Below are positions 8,925-15,749 of a DNA stretch of 15,783 nucleotides, in pieces. The position numbers and the translations under genes were made by a program. The notes under the pieces were generated by a model, which made no database searches, was not told the DNA's origin, and saw only the letters and a list, made by a program, of their open reading frames with translations. The DNA is from DATFPQ01 sp035264765 (lineage in GTDB: Bacteria; Actinomycetota; Actinomycetes; Actinomycetales; Angustibacteraceae): contig DATFPQ010000164.1 of NCBI GenBank assembly GCA_035264765.1, forward strand, positions 1-15,783, given 5' to 3'. The stretch's first letter is position 1; every line of letters begins with the position of its first letter.

Positions 8925-8943
8925 CGGCCGACGACCGGTCCGC
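8898..8943 (+). repeat. 26-bp tandem duplication across the MFS stop codon
   Basis: A 20-nt segment starting GCGGCCGACGACC occurs at 8898-8917 and again, identical, at 8924-8943, with a period of 26 nt. The first copy encodes the last residues of the MFS exporter before its TAG; the second lies just outside the gene. It looks like a recent slippage duplication. Arms CGCGGCG (about 8915-8921) and CGCCGCG (8941-8947) within it could form a weak stem. Confidence 0.75.
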
Positions 8944-8956
8944 CGCGTTGGCAACC

Positions 8957-8962
8957 TACGCT
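8957..8962 (+). promoter_or_regulatory. Candidate -10 box before the 28-residue membrane peptide
   Basis: TACGCT fits TANNNT and lies 6 nt before the GTG at 8969, suggesting a leaderless transcript. No convincing -35 hexamer is present 17-18 nt upstream, so the call rests on the -10 match and spacing. Confidence 0.35.
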
Positions 8963-8968
8963 GTCCGC

Positions 8969-9055
8969 GTGTCGCCGCGAACCCGCCGCCTGGTCGTCAG
9001 CGTGGCCCTGGTGGCCCTGGTGGTGGTGACCGTCGTGGGGGCGCTGATCCGCTGA
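8969..9055 (+). CDS. Possible 28-residue single-span membrane peptide
   Basis: A short open frame from GTG 8969 to TGA 9055. The peptide begins VSPRTRRL, then runs as an unbroken hydrophobic stretch of about 19 residues (VVSVALVALVVVTVVGALI) and ends in a single Arg. Basic residues before the span predict the N-terminus inside the cytoplasm. It fills the gap between two convergent MFS genes, ending 15 nt before the stop of the downstream minus-strand gene. A -10-like TACGCT is well placed for a leaderless message. I do not recognise a named family. GC-rich DNA readily encodes Val/Ala/Leu runs, so chance is a real alternative. Confidence 0.45.
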   Translation: MSPRTRRLVVSVALVALVVVTVVGALIR

Positions 9056-9070
9056 GTGTCGCAGCGCTGC

Positions 9071-10324
9071 TCAACGGTCCATGTCCCGCCACTCGGGACG
9101 CAGCGCCGGCAGGGTCGTGGCCAGCAGGTACATGGTGCCGCAGGCCAGCAGCGCCGCCGAGACGCCGAAGCGGTCGGACAGCACGCCGCCGAGCAGCCCG
9201 CCGAACGGGATGAGCGCGAAGGCCAGGCTGGTGATCAGCGACAGCACCCGGGCCCGCGCGTGCACCGGGATCCGCTCGATCTCCACCGCCCCGAGGATCG
9301 GGTTGATCGTCCCGGCGCCGATGCCCCCGACGAACACGACGGCGAGCACCAGCCACAGCGGCGCGCCGAGCCCGAGGACCGCGAAGCGTGGCGCCCCGAT
9401 CAGGAAGAACGACAGCGCGAAGGTCAGCCGGCGGGGAAGCTGGTGTCCGACCACCGCGGCCGTGAGAGCACCGATCACGGCGCCGGCGCTCATCGCGGCC
9501 GCCACCACGCCCATCAGTCCCGCGCCGCCGCCCTGCTGGCGGGCCCAGACCGCGAGCAGCACGCCGCTCAGCGCCGCGTCGAGCAGGTTGGTCACCGCCA
9601 CCATCCCGGCGATCGAGCGCAGCAGCCCGTCCCGCCGGACCACCTGCGCACCCTCGCGAAGCCGGCGCAGGTAGCCGCCCTCCTCCGCTTCGTGCGGTGT
9701 GGGGCCGACCAGGTGGGACGGCACACCGGCCGCAACGATCACCGCTGCCACGGCGAACGAGGCGGCGTCGACCGCAAGCGCCGCCGGGGCGCCGAGCACG
9801 CCAACGAGCGCAGCCGCGCCGAGCGGGCCGATCACGGACGCGAACCGGCCGATGCCGTCCTCCAGGCCCATCACGCGCTCGACCGGCGTGCCGGCGGCCT
9901 CCGCCACGCGGGGCAGGCTGACGTACTTCGCGGCGTCCCCGGGGCCGCGCGCCAGCCCGGCGAGCGCCACGAGCACGAGCAGCACGCCGAGGTGCAGGCG
10001 CCCCATCGCGTAGAGCAGCGGGACCGCGCCGACCACGAGGGCGCTCACCAGGTCGCTCAAGATGCTCACCCGTCGTGCGCCGACCCGGTCGGTGACCGGT
10101 CCGGCCAGCGCCTGGGCCACGGCGTAGGGCGCGGTCTCGGCCATCGCCACCAGGCCGGTGCGGGTCGCCGAGCCGGTGGTCGCCAGCACGAAGAGCGGCA
10201 GCGCGATCATCGACAGGCGCGTGCCGACCACCGACACCGCGTAGGCGCCGAGCAGGGCCCCGGCCGGACGCCGGTCTCGAGCCGCAGGCGGGGCCAGGGT
10301 GGCCTCGGTCGTCGGGGCGCTCAC
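9071..10324 (-). CDS. MFS exporter paired with the ArsR-like regulator
   Basis: A 417-residue transporter on the minus strand starting at GTG 10324, inside the GTGA that ends the regulator gene, with GAGGAG a few nt upstream. A longer open frame to 10483 exists, but its extra 53 residues are Arg/Pro-rich sequence antiparallel in sense to no known domain and overlap the regulator, so it is not used. About 12 spans are predicted. The first is GALLGAYAVSVVGTRLSMIA (22-41). A motif A-like loop, GPVTDRVGARRVSI (75-88), follows helix 2. Helix 4-5 carries ARGPGDAAKYVSLPRV, and a second DRxG loop (GGVLSDRFGVSAAL) is near the end. It probably expels a toxic small molecule and is repressed by its coupled partner. 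It differs clearly in sequence from the MFS exporter at 7599, so they are not recent duplicates. Confidence 0.9.
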   Translation of the reverse strand: MSAPTTEATLAPPAARDRRPAGALLGAYAVSVVGTRLSMIALPLFVLATTGSATRTGLVAMAETAPYAVAQALAGPVTDRVGARRVSILSDLVSALVVGAVPLLYAMGRLHLGVLLVLVALAGLARGPGDAAKYVSLPRVAEAAGTPVERVMGLEDGIGRFASVIGPLGAAALVGVLGAPAALAVDAASFAVAAVIVAAGVPSHLVGPTPHEAEEGGYLRRLREGAQVVRRDGLLRSIAGMVAVTNLLDAALSGVLLAVWARQQGGGAGLMGVVAAAMSAGAVIGALTAAVVGHQLPRRLTFALSFFLIGAPRFAVLGLGAPLWLVLAVVFVGGIGAGTINPILGAVEIERIPVHARARVLSLITSLAFALIPFGGLLGGVLSDRFGVSAALLACGTMYLLATTLPALRPEWRDMDR

Positions 10325-11109
10325 CGCTCCTCCTCGGGATGGGCGTCGGCGTCGTCGGCGTCGGTCTCGTCGATCGGGTCCCCCGGTCTGGGGAACACCT
10401 GCAGCTGGACGTTGACCCGGCGCGTTCCGGCGGCCTGGGTACCCGGCTCGTCGGCGCGGGGGTAGTCCTCGACGACGGCCCACATCCGCTCGACCAGCTC
10501 ATCGGTCTGCTCCGGTGTGAGTCGCAGCAGCACGTCGTTGAGCGCTCCCGCGGCCCGCCACCGCGCCGGCAGCACCGCGAGCTCGTCGAGGTGTCCCTGC
10601 ACCAGCGCCGCGTTGCTCTGGGCCACCCCGCGCAGGTAGACCTCGCCCGCCTCGATCGCCGCCGGGTCGTCGGCCACCTCGGCCAGGGACATCGACGTCG
10701 AGCGGTGCGCCGCCCGCCACCACCGCTCACGCGGCTGGCCCCGGCCGGTGTCCTCGACGATGAAGCCGTACGTCGCCAGCTGGCGCAGGTGGTAGCTGGT
10801 CGCCGCGCTGGTCAGGCCGAGCCGGGCGGCGAGCGCGGTGGCGGTGCTGGGGCCGTCGGTGCGCAGCAGGCCGAGCAGCCGTACGCGCAGCGGGTGGGCC
10901 AGACCGCGCAGGTTTCGGGCGTCGAGGTGCAGGTCGTCGGCGCGCTCGGGCGGGGCTGGGCGCTCGGAGCGGGCCTGGGGCTCGGGCGAGGGCTGGCGCT
11001 CGAACGGGGTCTGAGACGGTGTCGGGCGGTCGGGCGAGGGCTGGCGCTCGGACGGGGTCGCGCGCTCCGCAGAGGGGGCCGGGGTCCGGGGCTCCGGAGG
11101 CTCGGGCAT
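10321..11109 (-). CDS. ArsR-like winged-helix regulator with long Pro-rich N-terminus
   Basis: A 262-residue regulator starting at ATG 11109. The DNA-binding domain spans about 65-135: ARNLRGLAHPLRVRLLGLL (64-82), the helix-turn-helix STATALAARLGLTSAATSYH (88-107) with LRQLATYGFI (108-117), and a wing ending GRGQPRERWWRAA (122-134). The AHPLRVRLL and SYHLRQL stretches are typical of HTH_20/ArsR-type proteins that pair with MFS exporters. No Cys metal-site motif (CVC) is present, so a metal ligand is unlikely. Residues 1-60 are a disordered Pro/Ser/Glu/Arg tract built partly by an in-frame DNA repeat. The C-terminal half (140-262) likely holds dimer and ligand contacts and ends in an acidic tail. 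It is coupled to the exporter by a 4-bp overlap. Two TTTGCAAA palindromes upstream are the probable operator. The frame stays open to 11766, but that part is antisense to the methyltransferase. Confidence 0.88.
   Translation of the reverse strand: MPEPPEPRTPAPSAERATPSERQPSPDRPTPSQTPFERQPSPEPQARSERPAPPERADDLHLDARNLRGLAHPLRVRLLGLLRTDGPSTATALAARLGLTSAATSYHLRQLATYGFIVEDTGRGQPRERWWRAAHRSTSMSLAEVADDPAAIEAGEVYLRGVAQSNAALVQGHLDELAVLPARWRAAGALNDVLLRLTPEQTDELVERMWAVVEDYPRADEPGTQAAGTRRVNVQLQVFPRPGDPIDETDADDADAHPEEER
10982..11058 (-). repeat. 29-bp direct repeat, 48 nt apart, in the regulator N-terminus
   Basis: Segments 10982-11010 and 11030-11058 differ at one base in 29. Their 48-nt offset is 16 codons, so both are read in the same frame and encode ERQPSP-type peptides (residues about 21-42). 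The repeat explains part of the unusually long disordered leader. Confidence 0.8.
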
Positions 11110-11115
11110 GCGCCC

Positions 11116-11144
11116 ACCGTACTTAGCCAAGGACCCTTTGCAAA
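11116..11144 (-). promoter_or_regulatory. Probable leaderless promoter of the ArsR-like gene
   Basis: On the minus strand, TACGGT (11116-11121) fits TANNNT and ends 6 nt before the ATG at 11109. A -35-like TTTGCA (11139-11144) lies at a 17-nt spacing and is part of the first palindrome. A repressor on that palindrome would cover the -35 element. No Shine-Dalgarno precedes the ATG. Confidence 0.55.
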
Positions 11145-11162
11145 GGTCTCTTTGCAAAGAGA
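11135..11162. promoter_or_regulatory. Double palindromic operator (two TTTGCAAA boxes)
   Basis: Two perfect palindromes abut: CCTTTGCAAAGG (11135-11146, 12 bp) and TCTCTTTGCAAAGAGA (11147-11162, 16 bp). They share the core CTTTGCAAAG and have centres 14 bp apart. They are AT-rich relative to their surroundings and lie between the divergent regulator and methyltransferase genes. The likely reading is cooperative binding of two regulator dimers for autorepression of the regulator-exporter operon. Confidence 0.8.
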
Positions 11163-11185
11163 TGGCGGTGATCGCCCTCTCGGGT

Positions 11186-11191
11186 GACAAT
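11186..11191 (+). promoter_or_regulatory. Candidate -10 box of the methyltransferase gene
   Basis: GACAAT lies 6 nt before GTG 11198. The same hexamer precedes the DUF3027 GTG by 7 nt. No good -35 hexamer is seen; the 16-bp palindrome at 11147-11162 would lie at about -51 to -36 of a start at 11198. Weak evidence, resting on spacing. Confidence 0.3.
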
Positions 11192-11197
11192 CGGGCC

Positions 11198-12388
11198 GTG
11201 TCCCGACCGCTCGCCGATGCCCTCGCCGACCTGCGCCCGCTGCTCCTCGACCCCGATCGGCTAGTGCGCGCCGTCGCGGCGGGACACCGCCGGGCCGCCA
11301 CGCCCACGGTTGCTCGCGTCGAGCTGCGTCCGGTCGACCTCAAGCGCGGCCGCATGCTGCAGCTGGTCACGTACGACGGGCGCCAGGCGACCACGCGCAA
11401 CGTGCCGTACCCGGAGGCCGGCGCCGTGGTCGACGCGCTGCTGGCCGAGCCCTTCGGCAACTGGCACCTCGACCTGGTCGACGAGACGGTGCAGCTGCGG
11501 GTGACCAAGAAGGCCGCGGCGCTCGTGCACCGGACGGCGACCAGCCGCCGCGATGTCGAGACCCGCTCGCACGACCGCGCCAAGCGGCACCTTCTGGACC
11601 CCGCCGACCCGCTGTTCACCGCGCTCGGTGCGGACGCCGACAAGCGCCGGCAGGTCGACGCGTTCCTGCGCCTGCTTGCACCGAGCGTCGCCCGCGTACC
11701 CGACGTCGAGCTGCTGGGCCGCCCGCTCCGGGTCGTGGACCTGGGGTGCGGCAACGCGTACCTCACCTTCGCGGCGCACCGTTACCTCAGCGAGCAGGTC
11801 GGGGACGTGCGGACCGTCGGGGTCGACGTCCGACCGGACATGGTGGAACGCAACCGCCGGCTGGCCGAGCAGCTGGGGCTGAAAGGGTTGTCGTTCGAGA
11901 CGGGCACCATCGCCGAGTCCGCACCATTGGCGGGGGAGGGGCCGCCCGACGTCGTGCTGGCGCTGCACGCGTGCGACACGGCGACCGACGAAGCGCTCGC
12001 ACGTGCCGTGCGCTGGAAGTCGCCCGTCGTCCTCGCCGCTCCGTGCTGCCACCACGACCTGCAGCGCCAGATCGTCGAGGGACCAGGAGCGCCCGAGCCG
12101 TACGCCGCGCTGGCCCGGCACGGCATCCTCCGAGAGCGCTTCGCCGACGTGCTGACCGACACGCTGCGGGCGCTCCTCCTGCGGATGCTCGGCTACAAGG
12201 TTGACGTGGTCGAGTTCGTCGACTCCCGGCACACCCCGCGCAACGCGATGGTGCGTGCCGTGCGCACCGGGACGGCCGCCCGCCGGGAGGTAGGCGTCGA
12301 GTACCGGGCGCTCACCGCCGACTGGCACGTGCACCCTGCCCTGGCCCGGATGCTGGACGAGGAGGTTGCCCGGGCGCTCGCCCGATGA
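11198..12388 (+). CDS. Class I SAM-dependent methyltransferase (Methyltransf_32-like)
   Basis: A 396-residue cytosolic protein from GTG 11198. In-frame alternatives are ATG 11162, inside the operator, and the further upstream 11108; both add sequence that does not look conserved. An N-terminal domain (about 1-140) contains VELRPVDLKRGRMLQLVTYD, EPFGNWHLDLVDETVQLRVT and KK. The Rossmann methyltransferase domain follows, with motif I VVDLGCGNAYLTFA (179-192) and an acidic ribose-contact residue D210 (VDVRPDM). It also has ALHACDTATDEAL (H257, C259, D260) and APCCHHDLQ (C283, C284, H285, H286). The HAC…ATD and PCCHH motifs resemble the Methyltransf_32 family, which includes GSTCD- and METTL25-like eukaryotic proteins. 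The substrate is unknown; RNA or protein are both possible. Its stop overlaps the next start (ATGA), so the secreted protein gene is cotranscribed. Confidence 0.85.
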   Translation: MSRPLADALADLRPLLLDPDRLVRAVAAGHRRAATPTVARVELRPVDLKRGRMLQLVTYDGRQATTRNVPYPEAGAVVDALLAEPFGNWHLDLVDETVQLRVTKKAAALVHRTATSRRDVETRSHDRAKRHLLDPADPLFTALGADADKRRQVDAFLRLLAPSVARVPDVELLGRPLRVVDLGCGNAYLTFAAHRYLSEQVGDVRTVGVDVRPDMVERNRRLAEQLGLKGLSFETGTIAESAPLAGEGPPDVVLALHACDTATDEALARAVRWKSPVVLAAPCCHHDLQRQIVEGPGAPEPYAALARHGILRERFADVLTDTLRALLLRMLGYKVDVVEFVDSRHTPRNAMVRAVRTGTAARREVGVEYRALTADWHVHPALARMLDEEVARALAR

Positions 12389-13440
12389 GGCCGCTTCGGC
12401 GCGCCGCGTGCGCGCTGGCGGCACTGACCCCGCTCTTGGCATCGGGCGCAACGGCGGCGGCGGGCGCGACCGCGGCCGGGACCGCGGACCCGGTTCGCGT
12501 GGTGACCGTGCGGGACGCCCGCATCACCGAGTCCAGCGGGCTGGTGGTGAGCCCCACGCACCAGCGGCTGGTGTGGACCGTCAACGACTCCGGGTCCGGC
12601 CCGGTCGTCTACGGCGTCTCCACCAGTACCGGCAAGACCCGGGCGGTCCTGCGCCTGCGTGGCGTGGAGTTCCGAGACAGCGAGGCGATGGCCGCCGGGA
12701 CGGACCAGGACGGCAGGGGGCTGCTCTGGGTCGGCGACATCGGCGACAACAATCTCGTGCGCGACAGCGTGGTGGTCCGCCTGGTTCGCGAGCCGCGCCG
12801 GGTGGCCTCGACGACCCTGACGCCCGTCTCCATCCGGCTGCGCTACCCCAGCGGTCCGGTGGACGCCGAGACGCTGGTGTGGACGCCGGACGGCCGGCTG
12901 ATCGTGGTGACCAAGGAGCTGCTCAGCGCCCAGGTGCTGGAGGTCCCGCCGAGCGCGGTCCGCGCAGCCCTGAGCGGTGTCAGCACCGACGAACCGGTCC
13001 GGTTGCGAAGGTTGGCGACGGTGGGGCAGGCGCTGGTAACCGACGGCGGGGCTCTGCCTGACGGTCGGCTGATGCTGCGCGGCTACGGCGACGCGGTGGT
13101 CTACGCGGCGCCAGCGCGCGGCGAGATGGCGGCATTGGAGCGCCTGCCGCTGCCTTCACAGCCGCAGGGGGAAACACTTGCCGTCGAGAGGGACGGGACC
13201 ACGGTGCTGGTCGGCAGTGAGGGCGCGGACCAGCCGCTGTGGCGCGTGCGCGTGTCCGGGATGCCGGCCGCAAGTCCAACGACCACGAAGGAGTCCCCGA
13301 ACCCCACGGTCACGAGGGTCCCTCGCCCGCCGGCGGCGGCAGTGCGACGGAGCGCCTGGTGGCTGGCCGGGGGCGGGCTCGCGCTGGTCTCGGCGGTCGC
13401 CGTCACAGGTGCTCGACGACGTGGTCGACGCAGGCGGTGA
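12385..13440 (+). CDS. Secreted, membrane-anchored propeller-like protein
   Basis: A 351-residue protein starting at ATG 12385 in the ATGA overlap. Residues 1-25 form a Sec-type signal (RPLRR, then ACALAALTPLLASGATAAA). The mature region has repeated acidic blade-like motifs: VEFRDSEAMA (94-103), GPVDAETLVW (157-166) and QGETLAVERDG (261-271). It also has WTVNDSG (64-70) and WVGDIGDN (115-122). These resemble bacterial phytase-like or lactonase-like beta-propellers, in which the Asp/Glu residues bind calcium or substrate; an enzyme activity is not shown. A Thr/Ser/Pro-rich linker (296-322) leads to one membrane span (AWWLAGGGLALVSAVAV, 324-340) and a strongly basic cytosolic tail (ARRRGRRRR). 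That makes it an extracellular domain on a C-terminal anchor. There is no LPXTG sortase motif. Its 3' end overlaps serC tail-to-tail by 38 bp. Confidence 0.8.
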   Translation: MRPLRRAACALAALTPLLASGATAAAGATAAGTADPVRVVTVRDARITESSGLVVSPTHQRLVWTVNDSGSGPVVYGVSTSTGKTRAVLRLRGVEFRDSEAMAAGTDQDGRGLLWVGDIGDNNLVRDSVVVRLVREPRRVASTTLTPVSIRLRYPSGPVDAETLVWTPDGRLIVVTKELLSAQVLEVPPSAVRAALSGVSTDEPVRLRRLATVGQALVTDGGALPDGRLMLRGYGDAVVYAAPARGEMAALERLPLPSQPQGETLAVERDGTTVLVGSEGADQPLWRVRVSGMPAASPTTTKESPNPTVTRVPRPPAAAVRRSAWWLAGGGLALVSAVAVTGARRRGRRRR

Positions 13441-14530
13441 GCGCCTCGACGTCGGCCGGGTCGATCGCCGGGAACATTGCTATCCGGAGCTGGTTGCGAC
13501 CCAGCTTGCGATACGGCTCCACGTCGACGATCCCGTTGTGCCGCAGTGTCGCCGCCACGGCCTTGGCGTCGATGGACTCGTCCAGGTCGATGGTCCCCAC
13601 CACGGGGGAGCGGTGCGCGGGGTTGCTGACGAAGGGGCAGGCCCATGAGGTTCGCTCGGCCCAGCCGTACAACCGTGCCGCCGAGTCGGCGGTACGCGCG
13701 GTCGCCCAGGCCAGCCCGCCCTGGTTCAGCAGCCAGCCGAGCTGCTCGGCCATCATCACCAGCGTCGCGATGGCCGGCGTGTTGTAGGTCTGGTCCTGCC
13801 GGCTGTTCGCGACCGCGGTCGTCAGGCTGAGCGACGCCGGGACCCACCGCCCGGACGCCGCCAGCTGCTCCGAGCGCTGCACCGCCTGCGGTGACAGCAG
13901 CGCGAACCAGATCCCGCCGTCGGAGGCAAAGCCCTTCTGCGGCGCGAAGTAGTACGCGTCGGTCTCGGCGACGTCGACCGGCACGCCCGCAGCCGCCGAC
14001 GTCCCGTCGACCAGCACGAGCGGGCCGCCGTCCCGGCTGTGCTCCGTGCCCGGAACCCGGCGTACGGGCACCACGACCCCGGTCGACGTCTCGTTGTGCG
14101 GCCAGGCGTAGGCGTCCACTGTCTCGTCTGCGACGGGCGCCGGACGCGAGCCCGCCGGGGACTCCACGACCACCGGGTCGGCGAGGAACGGGGCGTCCCG
14201 GGTCGCCGTGGCAAACTTCGCCGAGAACTCCCCGAGCACCAGGTGCTGCGACCGCTCCCGTACGAGCTCCAGGGACGCGACGTCCCAGAAGGCCGTGGAG
14301 CCGCCGTTCCCCAGCACGACCTCGTACCCGTCCGGCAACGCGAACAGCTCGGCGAGGCCGGTCCGCACCCGCCGCACCAGCGACCGCACCGGTGCCTGCC
14401 GGTGGGAAGTCCCGAGCAGCGTGCTGCTGGCGTCCGCGAGGGCCTGCACCTGCTCCGGGCGGACCTTGCTCGGGCCGGATCCGAAGCGGCCGTCCGCGGG
14501 CAGCAGCGAGGAGGGGATGGTCAGGGTCAC
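13403..14530 (-). CDS. serC: Phosphoserine aminotransferase
   Basis: A 375-residue PLP enzyme of fold type I that makes 3-phosphoserine from 3-phosphohydroxypyruvate and glutamate, the second step of serine synthesis; the same enzyme class also acts in pyridoxal phosphate synthesis. The start is GTG 14530 with GGGAGG ending 8 nt upstream. Recognisable sites are RFGSGPSKVRPEQV (15-28), LGTSHRQAPV (39-48) and LGNGGSTAFWD (73-83) for cofactor phosphate. HNETSTGVVVPVR (145-157) is typical of the actinobacterial SerC type. VDGTSAAAG (174-182) carries D175, which pairs with the pyridine nitrogen. The Schiff-base lysine is K199 in FAPQKGFASDGG (195-206). The C-terminal domain ends with YRKLGRNQLRIAMFPAID. 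All key residues are intact and the length matches the family. It follows the citrate synthase by 55 nt on the same strand with no clear terminator, so they may be cotranscribed. Its end overlaps the secreted protein gene antisense. Confidence 0.96.
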   Translation of the reverse strand: MTLTIPSSLLPADGRFGSGPSKVRPEQVQALADASSTLLGTSHRQAPVRSLVRRVRTGLAELFALPDGYEVVLGNGGSTAFWDVASLELVRERSQHLVLGEFSAKFATATRDAPFLADPVVVESPAGSRPAPVADETVDAYAWPHNETSTGVVVPVRRVPGTEHSRDGGPLVLVDGTSAAAGVPVDVAETDAYYFAPQKGFASDGGIWFALLSPQAVQRSEQLAASGRWVPASLSLTTAVANSRQDQTYNTPAIATLVMMAEQLGWLLNQGGLAWATARTADSAARLYGWAERTSWACPFVSNPAHRSPVVGTIDLDESIDAKAVAATLRHNGIVDVEPYRKLGRNQLRIAMFPAIDPADVEALTACVDHVVEHL

Positions 14531-14585
14531 GCCGTCATCCTCCCAGAACGTCCCGGCGCCTCCCTGCGCGCCCGCGGAGCAGCGG

Positions 14586-15722
14586 TCAGCCGGTGCGGTC
14601 GGTGCGGTCGTGGTGGCCGGGGTGGACGCCGGGGTGCCAGCCCCGCACGTCGGTGGGCCTGCGCGGCCCCGCGCCGACGTACCGCGCCGAGGGCCGGATC
14701 AGGCGGCCGGTGCGCTTCTGCTCGAGCACGTGCGCCGACCAGCCCGCCGTGCGGGCACAGGAGAACATCGGGGTAAACATCGACGCCGGCACCTCGGCGA
14801 AGTCGAGGACCACCGCGGCCCAGAACTCGACGTTGGTGGGGAGAACCCGGTCCGGACGGCGGGCGTGCAGCTCGTCCAGGGCGGCCCGTTCGAGCGCCGC
14901 GGCCACCTCGAAGCGCGGTGCGCCGAGCCGCTCGGCGGTCGCGCGCAGCACCCTCGCTCGCGGGTCCTCCGCCCGGTACACGCGGTGCCCGAAGCCCATC
15001 AGCCGCTCGCCGCGGTCGAGGACGCCGCTGACGTACGCCCCCGCGTCCCCGGACCGCTCGACCGCCTCGATCATGTGCAGCACGCGCGAGGGGGCACCGC
15101 CGTGCAGGGGACCGCTCATGGCACCCACCGCGCCGGACAGGCAGGCCGCGACATCGGCGCCGGTGGAGGCGATCACCCGGGCGGTGAAGGTGGACGCGTT
15201 CATGCCGTGCTCGGCCGCCGAGACCCAGTAGGCGTCGACCGCCTCGACGTGCCGCGGGTCCGGGTCGCCGCGCCACCGGATCAGAAACCGCTCGACCACC
15301 GTTTGGGCCCGGTCGACCTCGCGCTGCGGCACCATCGGCCGGTCCTGGCCGCGGGCGGACTGCGCGATGAAGGACAGCGCCATCACCGAGGCGCGCGCGA
15401 GGTCGTCCCGCACCTGGTCTGCGTCGACGTCGAGCATCGGCCGGAAGCCCCACACCGGCGCCAGCTGCGCCAGGGCGCTCTGCACGTCGACCCGGACGTC
15501 CCCGGTGTGCACGGGAAGGGGGAACGGCTCGGCCGGGGGCAGTCCCGGGCCGAACCTGCCGTCGACCAGCAGCGCCCATACGTTGCCGAAGGTGATCTTC
15601 CCGACCAGGTCCTCGATGTCGACGCCGCGATAGCGCAGCGCGCCGCCGTCCTTGTCGGGTTCGGCGATCTCGGTCTCGAAGGCGATGACACCCTCGAGGC
15701 CGGGTACGAAGTCGTCGGCCAT
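14586..15722 (-). CDS. citA: Citrate synthase, short type (CitA/citrate synthase 2-like)
   Basis: A 378-residue enzyme condensing acetyl-CoA and oxaloacetate to citrate. ATG 15722 has AGAGGAG upstream at suitable spacing. It lacks the N-terminal beta domain of the ~430-residue NADH-regulated type. Conserved sites are LRYRGVDIEDL (29-39), AEHGMNASTFTARV (170-183, H172), GAMSGPLHGGAPSRVL (200-215, catalytic H207), GFGHRVYRAEDPRA (243-256, catalytic H246) and TNVEFWAAVVLDFA (296-309). The residue aligned with the third catalytic acid (Asp in the usual NVDF motif) is Glu299 here. CARTAGWSAHVLEQ (322-335) supplies a carboxylate-binding Arg. The C-terminus has an extra His/Pro/Asp-rich tail after ARYVGAGP. 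Methylcitrate synthase is the main alternative, but no propionate-pathway genes are near. From memory, mycobacterial citA also lies near serC. The family is certain; the symbol is less so. Confidence 0.92.
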   Translation of the reverse strand: MADDFVPGLEGVIAFETEIAEPDKDGGALRYRGVDIEDLVGKITFGNVWALLVDGRFGPGLPPAEPFPLPVHTGDVRVDVQSALAQLAPVWGFRPMLDVDADQVRDDLARASVMALSFIAQSARGQDRPMVPQREVDRAQTVVERFLIRWRGDPDPRHVEAVDAYWVSAAEHGMNASTFTARVIASTGADVAACLSGAVGAMSGPLHGGAPSRVLHMIEAVERSGDAGAYVSGVLDRGERLMGFGHRVYRAEDPRARVLRATAERLGAPRFEVAAALERAALDELHARRPDRVLPTNVEFWAAVVLDFAEVPASMFTPMFSCARTAGWSAHVLEQKRTGRLIRPSARYVGAGPRRPTDVRGWHPGVHPGHHDRTDRTG

Positions 15723-15749
15723 CTCGCATGCTCCTCTGCGCGCGGACCC

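Noticed and set aside
10325..10483. 53-residue upstream extension of the minus-strand MFS exporter
   Set aside because: Entirely within the regulator gene in another frame; GTG 10324 has a strong GAGGAG and forms the usual 4-bp overlap.
8997..10730. 577-codon minus-strand frame over the MFS exporter and regulator
   Set aside because: Alternate frame of the exporter and regulator; Arg/Gly-rich with no motifs.
10321..11109. Metal-sensing ArsR/SmtB repressor
   Set aside because: No CVC or other Cys/His metal motif in the helix-turn-helix region; pairing with an MFS exporter suggests an organic ligand.
11110..11766. Upstream extension of the ArsR-like regulator to 11766
   Set aside because: Antisense to the methyltransferase and crosses the operator; Ser/Arg-rich composition.
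13891..15231. 446-codon plus-strand frame opposite serC and citrate synthase
   Set aside because: Antisense shadow of two confidently identified genes; composition is Arg/Pro/Ser with no domain.
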